The notes: generated from the letters alone by a model not told the origin. DNA of 64,000 nucleotides from Roseateles_B sp041913905 (GCA_041913905.1 JAYSEK010000024.1:21926-85925); one strand, 5' to 3'; counted from the stretch's first letter, positions 26,821 through 35,306 are shown. Made by a program: numbers and translations.

Positions 26821-27428
26821 GGCTGTTGCTCCACGGGCCGCTCGCCGGCGGGCACTTCGTCCTGCTCGGCGCGCTGCGAACCGCACCAGTCCGGGTAATG
26901 GTGCAGGTGCTGGACGGCCTCATGGACGTGCTGGACGAGGGCGGCGTCGCTGGCGTGATGGGCGCCATGCAGCACCTGGGGCGGCAGCAGGCGCAGCCCG
27001 CACAGGCGGGCGGTCTGCCGGTAGGGCAGCAGGAAGTCCTCGAAGGCGTGGCGATGGTGGCCTTGCGGGCTGTAGGCGGATTCGGTCCCGCCCGTGGACA
27101 GCAGCAGCCATAGATCCTTGCCCTGCAAGGCATGGCCGCCAGGCCCGTAGGCCCAGCCATAGCTGAAGACCTCGTCCAGCCACAGCTTCATCAGCGCCGG
27201 CATGCCGTACCAGTGGATGGGATGCAGCCATACGAGCAGGCGCGCCGCTTCCAGCGCTTGCTGCTCCGCCTCCACGTCGATGGCGTAGTCCGGGTAAAGG
27301 CGGTAAAGGTCGCGCAGGGCGAGCTTGCCAGGGGGAAAGGGGCTTGCGTCCAGCGCGTCCATCAGACGCGCACTGACGCGCGAATGCGCCCGGTCGGGGT
27401 GGGCGCACAAACAAAGAATCTCGGCCAT
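26817..27428 (-). CDS. kefF: KefF/KefG-like flavoprotein quinone reductase
   Basis: A 203-aa flavodoxin-fold NAD(P)H quinone oxidoreductase. The N-terminus has the HPDRAHSRVS phosphate-binding region, then the substrate/FMN region HPIHWYGMPALMKLWLDEVFSYGWAYG, and LLSTGGTESAYSPQGHHRH. KefF/KefG are ancillary subunits that are needed for full activity of KefC/KefB (family knowledge). It overlaps the kefC-like gene by 4 bp, strongly implying a complex. The start is the ATG at 27428; a TTG codon lies two codons upstream. The C-terminal 20-25 residues (rich in Glu/Pro/Gln) extend beyond the family core. Confidence 0.87.
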   Translation of the reverse strand: MAEILCLCAHPDRAHSRVSARLMDALDASPFPPGKLALRDLYRLYPDYAIDVEAEQQALEAARLLVWLHPIHWYGMPALMKLWLDEVFSYGWAYGPGGHALQGKDLWLLLSTGGTESAYSPQGHHRHAFEDFLLPYRQTARLCGLRLLPPQVLHGAHHASDAALVQHVHEAVQHLHHYPDWCGSQRAEQDEVPAGERPVEQQP

Positions 27429-27535
27429 GCGCAAGGGTATCAGTGTCTGGGCGCGGCACGTTCGGACCTTGCCGGCGTTGCCTGTGATGGAGAGTCCCCG
27501 CTAACATGGCCCGCAGCGCCGCCAAGGGAGATGCC

Positions 27536-28165
27536 ATGCCCGTGATCCTGGTTGCCAATCCCAAGGGAGGGGTCGGCAAAAGCACCCTCGCCACCAATAT
27601 CGCCGGCTACCTGGCCTGGCAGGGGCGGCGGGTTGCCCTGGGCGACGCCGATCTGCAGCAGTCCAGCCGCCAATGGCTGGCGCAGCGGCCCCCGCAGCTA
27701 CCAGCCATCCTCCCCTTGGACATCGACGACAGGCAGGTGGCGCGCGTGCCCAAGGGCGTCAGCCACGTGGTGCTGGATTCACCGGCGGGCCTGCATGGCA
27801 AGCGCCTGGAGCGTCTGTACAGCCTGGCTGACCGCATCCTCATCCCGCTGCAGCCCAGCCTCTTCGATATGCAGGCCTGCCATGCCTTCATGCAGCGCCT
27901 GCGCGAGCTGGCGCCTGCGCGCAGGCCCTCCCCCCGTCTGGGCCTGCTGGGCATGCGGGTGCGCCAGGGCACCTTGTCGCAGCAGCAACTGCATCAGTTT
28001 CGTCTCACTCTGGGCGAGGGCCTGGACTGGCTTGGCGAGTTGCGCGACACCCAGCATTACGTGCAGCTTGCGGCGCGCGGACTCAGTTTGTGGGATATTG
28101 CACCAGGGCAAGTGGAGAAGGATTTGCTTCAATGGCAAGCGCTTTGCCAGTGGCTCAAGCCCTAA
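27536..28165 (+). CDS. Orphan ParA-family ATPase
   Basis: A small (209 aa) ParA/MinD-superfamily ATPase. Deviant Walker A VANPKGGVGKSTLATNIAGYL with the signature lysine, then GDADLQQSS and VVLDSPAGLHGK (Walker A' and B positions). No ParB-like gene or parS site is seen nearby, so this is not a chromosome-partition locus; such orphans often position protein cargo such as chemoreceptor clusters, flagella or other assemblies (family knowledge). The start at 27536 has AAGGGAG 5 nt upstream; another in-frame ATG is at 27506. It is followed by a LuxR-type regulator 147 bp downstream. The cargo is unknown. Confidence 0.85.
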   Translation: MPVILVANPKGGVGKSTLATNIAGYLAWQGRRVALGDADLQQSSRQWLAQRPPQLPAILPLDIDDRQVARVPKGVSHVVLDSPAGLHGKRLERLYSLADRILIPLQPSLFDMQACHAFMQRLRELAPARRPSPRLGLLGMRVRQGTLSQQQLHQFRLTLGEGLDWLGELRDTQHYVQLAARGLSLWDIAPGQVEKDLLQWQALCQWLKP

Positions 28166-28312
28166 GCTTCCATCAATTTGTGGATACGAATGGCGAACCG
28201 CAGGGCTGGATCGCCCACCCGGAAGGGGTATGCCCTCGCCCCGCCCCAGCTTCTATGATTCGACGCCCCGCCACGAGGGGTGCATTGACTTAGAACATAC
28301 GAGGAGACTGGC

Positions 28313-29053
28313 ATGAAGGTGCTGCTCATTGATGACCATCCCCTGATTCTCTCGGCCCTGCAATCCGTGATCGCCGGGCTGGATGAGGGCGTGGAGATGG
28401 TCGGCGTGGAGACAGCCGCCGCTGCACGCCAGCGTCTCAAGGACGAAGACGATTTCGACCTGGTTCTTCTGGATCTGCAACTGGGCGACGCCAGCGGCTT
28501 TGACGTGCTGGAGGAGTTCCGCTCGGTCTATCCGGCACTGCCGGTGGTGGTGATCTCCGCCTCGGACCGCGCCAGCGATGTCATCCGCTCCATCGACATG
28601 GGCGCCATGGGCTTCGTGCCCAAGCGCAGCAGCACCGAGGTGTTGTCGCAGGCGCTGCGGCTGGTGATGTCCGGCGGCATCTACGTGCCGCCCATGAGTC
28701 TGGGCAGCGAGGCTCCGCCGCCCGCGCCGCCCGAGGTCAACAGCCAGGCCGCCCGTCTGCAGCAGATCTCCCAGCTGGCCACGGCCACCGAGTACCAGAT
28801 GCAGGCCGGGCTGGAGAACCTGTCGCTCACGCCGCGCCAGACCGATGTGCTGGCCCTGCTGCTGCAAGGCAAGCCCAACAAGATCATTGCCCGCGAGCTG
28901 GGAGTGTCCGTGGAGACGGTCAAGGACCATGTGGCCGCGGTGCTCAAGGCCCTGGGCGTGAACTCCCGGACGCAGGCCGTGCTGGCCGTCAGCCAGATGG
29001 TGCAGCGCCAGCCGGAGCAGAGCTTCAGCACCTTCCGCCAGCCCGCGCATTGA
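28313..29053 (+). CDS. NarL/FixJ-type (LuxR) response regulator
   Basis: A 246-aa regulator with a receiver (LLIDDHPLI, phosphoacceptor in LVLLDLQLGDASG, KRSS lysine; about 1-125), a long linker (about 125-175, Pro-rich then Gln-rich) and a LuxR-type HTH (LENLSLTPRQTDVLALLLQGKPNKIIARELGVSVETVKDHV; about 178-235). AGGAG lies about 8 nt upstream of the ATG. No kinase is adjacent, so it is an orphan here. A strong terminator follows, so it is the end of its transcript. Confidence 0.9.
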   Translation: MKVLLIDDHPLILSALQSVIAGLDEGVEMVGVETAAAARQRLKDEDDFDLVLLDLQLGDASGFDVLEEFRSVYPALPVVVISASDRASDVIRSIDMGAMGFVPKRSSTEVLSQALRLVMSGGIYVPPMSLGSEAPPPAPPEVNSQAARLQQISQLATATEYQMQAGLENLSLTPRQTDVLALLLQGKPNKIIARELGVSVETVKDHVAAVLKALGVNSRTQAVLAVSQMVQRQPEQSFSTFRQPAH

Positions 29054-29078
29054 GGCGGCCGCGCCGGCCTCCCCGAGC

Positions 29079-29108
29079 AAGCCCGCCGAACCGGCGGGCT
29101 TTGTTTTT
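29079..29108 (+). terminator. Rho-independent terminator after the LuxR-type regulator
   Basis: GCCCGCCG (29081-29088) pairs with CGGCGGGC (29092-29099), loop AAC, extended by AA/TT, followed by TTTGTTTTT. It lies 25 bp after the stop. Confidence 0.88.
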
Positions 29109-29134
29109 GAGCGTCCCGAGCGACGGCTGCGGGC

Positions 29135-30004
29135 TCAGCTGGGCTCGTAGGCCAGCCGGACGTAGATCGGCGCAAAGGCCTCGGCCTGCGTGATCTCCAG
29201 CAGGCGCTCGCGCGCCAGTTCCAGCATGGCGATGAAGGTCACCACCAGCACCTGGGGGCCGCGGCTGGTGTCGAAGAGGTGCTCGAACTCGACGAAGCGC
29301 TGCCCCTGCAGGCGGCGCAGCACCATGCTCATGTGCTCGCGCACCGAGAGCTCCTCGCGGCTGATCTTGTGGTGCTGCTTGAGCTGGGCCTTCTTGAGCA
29401 GACCCAGCCAAGCTTCGCGCAGGTCGACCAGCTCCACGTCGGGGAAGCGCGGCGTCAGAGACTGTTCGATGTGGACCTGGGCGCGAAGAAAGTCGCGGCC
29501 GACCAGGGGCAGGGCGTCCAGCCGCGCGGCGGCCAGCTTCATCTGCTCATACTCCAGCAGGCGCCGTACCAGCTCGGCCCGCGGATCCTCGGGCTCGGCG
29601 CCGTCGTCCGTCTTCTTGGGCGGCAGCAGCATGCGCGACTTGATCTCGATGAGCATGGCCGCCATCAGCAGGTACTCGCTGGCCAGCTCCAGGTTTTGCT
29701 TGCGGATCTGGTCGACGTAGCTGAGGTACTGGCGGGTGACATCCGCCAGCGGGATGTCCAGGATGTTGAAGTTCTGGCGCCGGATCAGGTAGAGCAGCAG
29801 ATCCAGCGGGCCCTCGAAGGCCTCCAGGAAGACCTCCAGCGCGTCCGGCGGGATGTAGAGGTCCTGGGGCAGGGTGAACAGCGGCTCGCCATAGAGCCGG
29901 GCCACGGCGACGCCGTCCACCGTCTCCAGCACCGGGCTGGATTCGCCCTCCGCGAGCGGCTGGGGCAGCTCGACGGGATCGGTCGGCGTGGGCTTGCCGC
30001 TCAA
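29135..30004 (-). CDS. scpA: Segregation and condensation protein A (kleisin)
   Basis: ScpA, 289 aa, the kleisin subunit that bridges SMC heads together with ScpB in chromosome condensation. The signature EAFEGPLDLLLYLIRRQNFNILDIPLADVTRQYL (starting near residue 62) and LASEYLLMAAMLIEIKSRMLLP are clear; the C-terminal winged helix (VVTFIAMLELARERLLEITQ) is present. The reading frame opens with a TTG at 30004 and there is no in-frame ATG before the conserved region, so TTG is the probable start (GACGAG is upstream). ScpB is not in the window. Confidence 0.92.
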   Translation of the reverse strand: MSGKPTPTDPVELPQPLAEGESSPVLETVDGVAVARLYGEPLFTLPQDLYIPPDALEVFLEAFEGPLDLLLYLIRRQNFNILDIPLADVTRQYLSYVDQIRKQNLELASEYLLMAAMLIEIKSRMLLPPKKTDDGAEPEDPRAELVRRLLEYEQMKLAAARLDALPLVGRDFLRAQVHIEQSLTPRFPDVELVDLREAWLGLLKKAQLKQHHKISREELSVREHMSMVLRRLQGQRFVEFEHLFDTSRGPQVLVVTFIAMLELARERLLEITQAEAFAPIYVRLAYEPS

Positions 30005-30057
30005 GCGCAGGCTCGTCAGTCAGCGGCCGCGGGCTTCCGTGCTGCCGGGGTGCGGCT

Positions 30058-30261
30058 TCAGTGGGACTTGGTCTGGTAGACGTAGGCCTGCTGGGCCACG
30101 CGGGCCGCACGGTAATCGGCCTGGGCGGCACGGTCCACGGGCTTGTCCCACAGCAGGGCGCGGCCGTCGCGCTGTTCCTGTTCCAGCGTCGGCTTCTTGG
30201 CCTTCAGCTCGTCGATGAACTGCGTGACGTCGGACTTGTAAGGCTTCCAGAACAGAGGCAT
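30058..30261 (-). CDS. DUF3460 family small protein
   Basis: A 67-aa protein beginning MPLFWKPYKSDVTQFIDELKAKKPTLE and ending in the Ala/Tyr/Gln-rich ARVAQQAYVYQTKSH-type tail. The pattern matches the Burkholderiales DUF3460 family, usually next to scpA, here 53 bp downstream on the same strand. Function unknown; conserved linkage suggests a role connected with scpA or its expression (inference). A TAAAAT -10-like hexamer lies 67 bp upstream. Confidence 0.85.
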   Translation of the reverse strand: MPLFWKPYKSDVTQFIDELKAKKPTLEQEQRDGRALLWDKPVDRAAQADYRAARVAQQAYVYQTKSH

Positions 30262-30327
30262 GGCGCTTCAGCGGTGAGGGTTGGGGCGGAGCCTGGACGC
30301 GGCCGGCGGCTCCGGTGTGAGTCAGAC

Positions 30328-30333
30328 ATTTTA
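30328..30333 (-). promoter_or_regulatory. Putative -10 hexamer for DUF3460-scpA
   Basis: TAAAAT on the minus strand, in the context GCTAAAATGTC, about 67 bp upstream of the DUF3460 start. It overlaps the stop codon of the upstream sulP gene. The same CTAAAAT core recurs before metG, minC, yebC and, without the leading C, before glnS. No good -35 hexamer is visible. Confidence 0.4.
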
Positions 30334-32037
30334 GCTGGCTTGGGTCGGCGCTGGCGCGGATGGCGGTGGCATGCCGGTGGTGGCCTGCAGCGCGGCCAGG
30401 TCGGGCAGCACGCCTTGCGGGCCGAGCAAGTCCGCCAGCCCGCCGCGCTCCACCAGCGAAGCGGGCTGCTCATTGAGGCCCAGCAGCAGCAGGCGCCTGC
30501 CCTGGCGCTGCAGGGCCTTGTGCAACTGGATCAGCGCGTCCAGGCCCGTGCTGTCCATGGAGACCAGCAGGTGCATGTCCAGGGCCAGCACCTGCGCCTC
30601 CTGCGGCAGGCGCTCGGCCAGCGCCTCGACCTTGGCCACGGCGCCGAAGAACAGCGAGCCGTAGACCCGCAGCAGATGCACGCCGGGTGGCAGCACGGTG
30701 GCTGCGGGCGCTTCGGACACGCAGAACAGCTCGCTCATGCGATAGATGAAGAAGCCGCAGGCCAGCATCAGCCCGGCCTCCACTGCCACGGTGAGATCGA
30801 AGATCACGGTCAGCAAGAAGGTGCCCAGCAAGGTCGCGCGATAGGGCAGCTTGAAGCGGCGCAGCCGGGCGAACTCATGCCATTCGCCCATGTTCCACGC
30901 GACGACCAGCAGAATGCCGGCGAGCGCGGCCAAGGGTACCTGCGAGGCCAGCGGCGCCGCCGCCATCACTACCACCAGCAGGCTCAGCGCATGCACGATG
31001 CCTGCGATCGGGCTGCTGGCACCGGCCTTCACGCTGGTGACGGTGCGGGCGATGGTGCCGGTGGCCGGAATGCCGCCGAACAGCGGGCCGACCATGTTGG
31101 CGATGCCTTGGGCCATCAGCTCCTGGTTGGGGTCATGGCGCGGCCCACCGCTGAGGTTGTCGGCGACGCGGGCGCATAGCAGCGATTCGATGGAGCCCAG
31201 CAGCGCGATGGTCAGTGCTGGGATGAGCAGCTGCTTGGCCTCCTCGAAGCTGAAGCTCGGCCATTGGGGCAGCGGCAGGGTCTGCGGGATGCTGCCGAAG
31301 CGGCTGCCGATGGTGTCCACCGGCAGCCGCAGCAGGTGCACGGCCAGCGTGGCCAGCGCGAGCGCGACGATGGTGCCCGGCACATGCGCGGCCAGCCGGT
31401 GCAGGCGCTCGCGCACGGTGCGGGCCTGGGCCGCCATCGCGTAGCTCTTGGGCCAGGCCAGGACCAGCAGGCTGCAGCAGGCGCCTATCAAGAGGGCGTA
31501 GGCGTTGAAGCTGGCGCGATGCTGCCACAGCGCCGCGAGCTGGGCGAAGAAGTCCGCGGGCATGCGTGGGATCTGCAGCCCCAGAAAGTCCTTCAGCTGG
31601 GACAGGGCGATGAGCACCGCGATGCCGTTGGTGAAGCCGATCACGATGGACACCGGGATGTAGCGCACCAGCACGCCCAGGCGCAGGGCGCCCAGGGCCA
31701 GCATCATCAGGCCGCCCAGCATGGTGGCGATCAGCAGGTTGTGCGGGCCGTAGCGCTGCACGATGCCGTAGACGATGACGATGAAGGCGCCCGCGGGCCC
31801 GCCGATCTGCACGCTGGAGCCGCCCAGCAGCGAAATCAGCAAGCCGGCGACGATGGCCGTGGCCAGGCCCTGCTCGGGCTTGACGCCGGAGGCGATGGCA
31901 AAGGCCAGCGCCAGCGGAAGGGCGACGATGCCGACCGTGAGGCCGGCGCCCAGGTCATGGATCAGGCGCTGCCGCCCATAGCCCTGCAGGGCGTCGAGCA
32001 GGCGCGGGCGGAAAGGGTGGAATCGAGGCTTGGACAT
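30331..32037 (-). CDS. SulP-family anion transporter with STAS domain
   Basis: A 568-aa inner-membrane transporter of the SulP (SLC26) family. Hydrophobic core with the hallmark ALPLALAFAIASGVKPEQGL near residue 40 and GGSSVQIGGPAGAFIVIVYGIV, then about 10-12 membrane segments up to residue ~420, and a cytosolic STAS domain (about 440-545, with LLVSMDSTGLDALIQLHKAL). Members carry sulfate, bicarbonate or other anions; substrate cannot be inferred from the sequence. The gene is flanked by metG upstream and DUF3460 downstream on the same strand; the metG terminator separates it from metG. Confidence 0.92.
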   Translation of the reverse strand: MSKPRFHPFRPRLLDALQGYGRQRLIHDLGAGLTVGIVALPLALAFAIASGVKPEQGLATAIVAGLLISLLGGSSVQIGGPAGAFIVIVYGIVQRYGPHNLLIATMLGGLMMLALGALRLGVLVRYIPVSIVIGFTNGIAVLIALSQLKDFLGLQIPRMPADFFAQLAALWQHRASFNAYALLIGACCSLLVLAWPKSYAMAAQARTVRERLHRLAAHVPGTIVALALATLAVHLLRLPVDTIGSRFGSIPQTLPLPQWPSFSFEEAKQLLIPALTIALLGSIESLLCARVADNLSGGPRHDPNQELMAQGIANMVGPLFGGIPATGTIARTVTSVKAGASSPIAGIVHALSLLVVVMAAAPLASQVPLAALAGILLVVAWNMGEWHEFARLRRFKLPYRATLLGTFLLTVIFDLTVAVEAGLMLACGFFIYRMSELFCVSEAPAATVLPPGVHLLRVYGSLFFGAVAKVEALAERLPQEAQVLALDMHLLVSMDSTGLDALIQLHKALQRQGRRLLLLGLNEQPASLVERGGLADLLGPQGVLPDLAALQATTGMPPPSAPAPTQAS

Positions 32038-32200
32038 GAACGCTCCGTGGATGGCTGGAGTGGGGGGCGTTCGTGCCGACCGGAGGTCCGCAGTGATGCA
32101 GGCGCGCGATGAAGCGACGGCGCCGGCTGGGCGCGGCCAGTTGCAGAAAGCGGATGCGTCGCGGGTCCACGCGCCGATTGTGCGCCGGAAGCAGGCGCTG

Positions 32201-32231
32201 CAAAAGAAAAGAGGCTGCCCAGGGCAGCCTC
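32201..32231 (-). terminator. Rho-independent terminator after metG
   Basis: Read on the minus strand: GAGGCTGCC, 3-nt loop, GGCAGCCTC (32211-32231), followed by TTTTCTTTTG (32201-32210). It lies 30 bp after the metG stop. Confidence 0.85.
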
Positions 32232-32260
32232 ATGCGTCGCAGCAGTGCGCGCGGCTTGCG

Positions 32261-34306
32261 TCAGCGCACGCGCATGCCGGGCTGGGCGCCGGGGAAGGGT
32301 TCCAGCACGAAGATGCCGGGGTTCGCCTTTTCATCGGCATGGCTGGCCGCCAGCACCATGCCTTCACTCACGCCGAACTTCATCTTGCGCGGGGCCAGGT
32401 TGGCCACCATGACCGTCAGCTTGCCTTCGAGGTCTTCTGGCTTGTAAGCGCTCTTGATGCCACTGAAGACATTGCGCAGGCGGCCCTCGCCCGCATCCAG
32501 CGTCAGGCGCAGCAGCTTGTCCGAGCCCTCGACATGCTCGGCCTTGACGATCTTCGCGACGCGCAGGTCGACCTTGCTGAAGTCTTCGATCTTGATCTCG
32601 GGGGCCAGGTCTTCACCGCCAGGCACGACCTTCGGGGTGGCCGGCGGCTCGAACAGCGCCTCCAGCAGCTTGGGGTCGACGCGCTGCATGAGGTGCTCGT
32701 AGGCGCCGATCTGATGGGCGCCCAGGGCGCGCTGCGCATCGGAGAACTGCAGCGGCTCGATCTTCAGGAAGGTCTCCACCTTGGCCACCAGGGCCGGCAG
32801 CACCGGCTTCAGGTAGATGGACAGCAGTCTGAAGGCCTCAATGCAGACGCTGCAGACGTCCTGCAGCACCTGGTCCTGGCCCTCCTGCTTGGCCAGCTCC
32901 CAGGGCTTGTTCTGGTCCACGTATTCGTTGACACGGTCGGCCAGCAGCATGATTTCGCGCAGGGCCTTGCCGAATTCCCGGGTCTCGTAGAGCTCGGCGA
33001 TGGTGCCGGCGTGGGCGCGCAGGCCGTCCAGCAGCGCGCGGCCCTCGACACCCACGTCGGCCGACAGGTGGCCGCCAAAGCGCTTGGCCAGGAAGCCGGC
33101 GGCGCGCGAGGCGATGTTGATGTACTTGCCGACGAGGTCGGAGTTGACACGGGCGACGAAGTCCTCGGGGTTGAAGTCGAGATCCTCCACCTTGCTGTTG
33201 AGCTTGGCGGCCAGGTAGTAGCGCAGCCACTCGGCGTTCATGCCGAGACTCAGGTACTTGAGCGGATCCAGGCCAGTGCCACGGCTCTTGCTCATCTTCT
33301 CGCCGCCGTTGACGGTCAGGAAGCCGTGCACATGCACGTGGTTGGGCGTCTTGCGGCCGCTGAAATGCAGCATGGCCGGCCAGAACAGCGTGTGGAAGTA
33401 GGTGATGTCCTTGCCGATGAAGTGGATCTGCTCCACCGACTCATCGGCCATGAAGGCATCGAAATCGCGGCCCAGCTTGCCGAAGTAGTTCTTCAGCGAG
33501 GCCAGGTAGCCGATGGGGGCGTCCAGCCAGACGTAGAAGTACTTGCCCGGCGCATCGGGGATCTCGATACCGAAATAGGGCGCGTCGCGGCTGATGTCCC
33601 AGTCGCCCAGGCCGCCGTTGCCATTCTCGTCCTTGGCAAACCACTCGCGGATCTTGTTCAGCACCTCGGTCTGCAGGCGGCCGGGGGTTTGCGTCCACTG
33701 CTCCAGGAACTCCACGCAGCGCGGGTCCGAGAGCTTGAAGAAGTAGTGGTCCGAGCTCTTCATCACCGGCGTGGCGCCGGTCAGCACGGAGAAGGGGTCC
33801 TTGAGCTCGGTGGGCGTGTAGACCGCGCCGCAGACCTCGCAGGAATCGCCGTACTGGTCCTTCGCGCCGCACTTGGGGCACTCGCCCTTGATGAAGCGGT
33901 CCGGCAGGAACATGGCCTTTTGCGGGTCGAAGAACTGCTCGATGGTCTTCACCGCAATCAGATCCTCGGCGCGCAAGGCCTTGTAGATGGCCTGCGACAG
34001 CTCGTGGTTCTCGGCGCCGTCGGTCGAATGCCAGTTGTCGAAGCTGATATGGAAGCCGTCCAGGTACTGCTTGCGCCCGGCGGCGATGCCGGCGACGAAC
34101 TCCTGCGGCGTCTTGCCGGCCTTCTCCGCGGCAATCATGATGGGTGCGCCATGGGCGTCGTCGGCACAGACGAAGTGCACCTCCTGGCCCATCATGCGCT
34201 GGAAGCGCACCCAGATGTCGGCCTGGGTGTACTCCATGATGTGGCCAATGTGGAAGTTCGCATTGGCGTAGGGCAGGGCGGTGGTGACGAAGAGCTTGCG
34301 AGTCAT
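32261..34306 (-). CDS. metG: Methionyl-tRNA synthetase
   Basis: MetRS, 681 aa, class I synthetase charging tRNA-Met. It has the HIGH motif (FHIGHIMEYTQAD near residue 15), a zinc-binding knuckle (CPKCGAKDQYGDSCEVCG), the KMSKS motif (KMSKSRGTGLDPL), the anticodon-binding helices (NKPWELAKQ) and a C-terminal tRNA-binding/dimerisation domain (FSKVDLRVAKIVKAEHVEGSDKLLRLTLD; about 580-681). The start at 34306 (MTRKLFVTTALPYAN) fits the family; an in-frame ATG at 34324 is an alternative. It is the last gene before the DnaA-box region and is transcribed away from it. Confidence 0.97.
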   Translation of the reverse strand: MTRKLFVTTALPYANANFHIGHIMEYTQADIWVRFQRMMGQEVHFVCADDAHGAPIMIAAEKAGKTPQEFVAGIAAGRKQYLDGFHISFDNWHSTDGAENHELSQAIYKALRAEDLIAVKTIEQFFDPQKAMFLPDRFIKGECPKCGAKDQYGDSCEVCGAVYTPTELKDPFSVLTGATPVMKSSDHYFFKLSDPRCVEFLEQWTQTPGRLQTEVLNKIREWFAKDENGNGGLGDWDISRDAPYFGIEIPDAPGKYFYVWLDAPIGYLASLKNYFGKLGRDFDAFMADESVEQIHFIGKDITYFHTLFWPAMLHFSGRKTPNHVHVHGFLTVNGGEKMSKSRGTGLDPLKYLSLGMNAEWLRYYLAAKLNSKVEDLDFNPEDFVARVNSDLVGKYINIASRAAGFLAKRFGGHLSADVGVEGRALLDGLRAHAGTIAELYETREFGKALREIMLLADRVNEYVDQNKPWELAKQEGQDQVLQDVCSVCIEAFRLLSIYLKPVLPALVAKVETFLKIEPLQFSDAQRALGAHQIGAYEHLMQRVDPKLLEALFEPPATPKVVPGGEDLAPEIKIEDFSKVDLRVAKIVKAEHVEGSDKLLRLTLDAGEGRLRNVFSGIKSAYKPEDLEGKLTVMVANLAPRKMKFGVSEGMVLAASHADEKANPGIFVLEPFPGAQPGMRVR

Positions 34307-34356
34307 GGCGTGCAATGAAGGCATGCGCGGCTCAATGGGGCCACGCAAGAGGCGGG

Positions 34357-34362
34357 ATTTTA
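34357..34362 (-). promoter_or_regulatory. Putative -10 hexamer for metG
   Basis: TAAAAT on the minus strand within CCCTAAAATCCCGC, about 51 bp upstream of the metG ATG. It shares the CTAAAATC core with promoters placed before minC and yebC. The -35 is not recognisable. Confidence 0.45.
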
Positions 34363-34393
34363 GGGGCTGGGCGGCGATTCGCCGCAGTGCCGG

Positions 34394-34579
34394 TCAGCCG
34401 CCCTGGCCTGGCGCCGCGTCCGAGTCCTGCTCGGCAGGGGCGACGCCCTCGGCAGGCTGAGGCTCGTCCGGACGGCCCTGCAGCTTGCGCAGCCGCTTTT
34501 CGGCTGCCTTTTCTTCGGCCTTGCGCTTCTTGGCCAACTCGCGTTGGCGTTTTTCGTAGGAGTAATTTGGAGTGGCCAA
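34394..34579 (-). CDS. Small basic conserved protein (61 aa)
   Basis: A 61-aa protein starting at TTG (34579) with AAGGA about 8 nt upstream: MATPNYSYEKRQRELAKKRK and then a Lys/Arg/Glu-rich helical stretch followed by an acidic tail (DEPQPAEG...). Short Burkholderiales proteins with the ATPNYxYEKRQRELAKK start are familiar, which supports the choice of TTG over the long upstream extension (frame open to 34795, which is not basic-helical). The function is unknown; the highly charged helix suggests nucleic-acid or ribosome binding (inference). Confidence 0.7.
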   Translation of the reverse strand: MATPNYSYEKRQRELAKKRKAEEKAAEKRLRKLQGRPDEPQPAEGVAPAEQDSDAAPGQGG

Positions 34580-34736
34580 GGTCCCGTCCTTTGGTCGCGA
34601 CGGCAAGACACCGCCAGCCCGACTGTAGCGCCTTGCCGAGGACACCGGGTGAGCGCACGGCTCCAGACAAGCTCCAAGACTCTTCAGCTTGCGCGCGCAA
34701 GCGCTTGCCACAGCGGAAAAAAAGGGAGGCCAGGCC

Positions 34737-34757
34737 TGTGGATAAGTTTGTGGGCAA
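34737..34757 (+). promoter_or_regulatory. DnaA box (perfect) plus near-box
   Basis: TGTGGATAA (34737-34745) is the exact complement of the DnaA box TTATCCACA. It is followed by GTT and then TGTGGGCAA (34749-34757), a weaker box two mismatches away. The first 17 bp (TGTGGATAAGTTTGTGG) recur exactly at 35107-35123. Confidence 0.75.
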
Positions 34758-34912
34758 AGTGGCTGGAAAACAGCGCTTTGCCGGTAGTTGGGCAAGGATG
34801 ACTCGCGGCGAGTTGCCGGTGAATGTGAAAAATCATTGTCGAATCAAGGGCTTGCGAGCCTCCTGCTGCAGCTCGATGGCCCGCCCGGCGCCCTCGGCCG
34901 CGGTTTGCCCAT

Positions 34913-34921
34913 TGGGGATAA
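34913..34921 (+). promoter_or_regulatory. Near DnaA box
   Basis: TGGGGATAA, one mismatch from TGTGGATAA, in the same orientation as the perfect boxes. The same variant recurs at 35307-35315. Confidence 0.45.
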
Positions 34922-35093
34922 GCCGGGGTCCGGCTTCGGTCCTGTGTCAATTCACGGCAACAGTCTGAGCCGAACGGCGAGACGCCAAGCGGGCCATGAA
35001 CTGAGGGAAGCGGTCATGCAACTTGGCGCATTGAGCTCAAGTGCCTTGGAGAGATGTCTGCCAAGTCCTTGATTCCTGCGAACTAATGAAGGC

Positions 35094-35127
35094 TATCCAC
35101 CGGTCTTGTGGATAAGTTTGTGGAGAA
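35094..35127 (+). promoter_or_regulatory. DnaA box (perfect) within inverted repeat, plus near-box
   Basis: TGTGGATAA (35107-35115) is a perfect box; TGTGGAGAA (35119-35127) is one mismatch away. Upstream, TATCCAC (35094-35100) forms an inverted repeat with GTGGATA (35108-35114) across 7 bp, giving two head-to-head half-sites. It sits in the AT-rich part of the region. Confidence 0.75.
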
Positions 35128-35306
35128 GCTGGGTTTGCGAGTCCTAAATGCTTGATTCATCGATGTCGGCATTGGCCTGCCTCAAAATTTTGCACTTCCG
35201 TGACGCCTATATGAATCAATCACTTAGCGGGGCATTGCCGACGCCGCGAGCCTGCCCTGACGCCTGCGGCGAGCTTGTTTCTTTCTGAAACGATGGCGCA
35301 GTCCCA

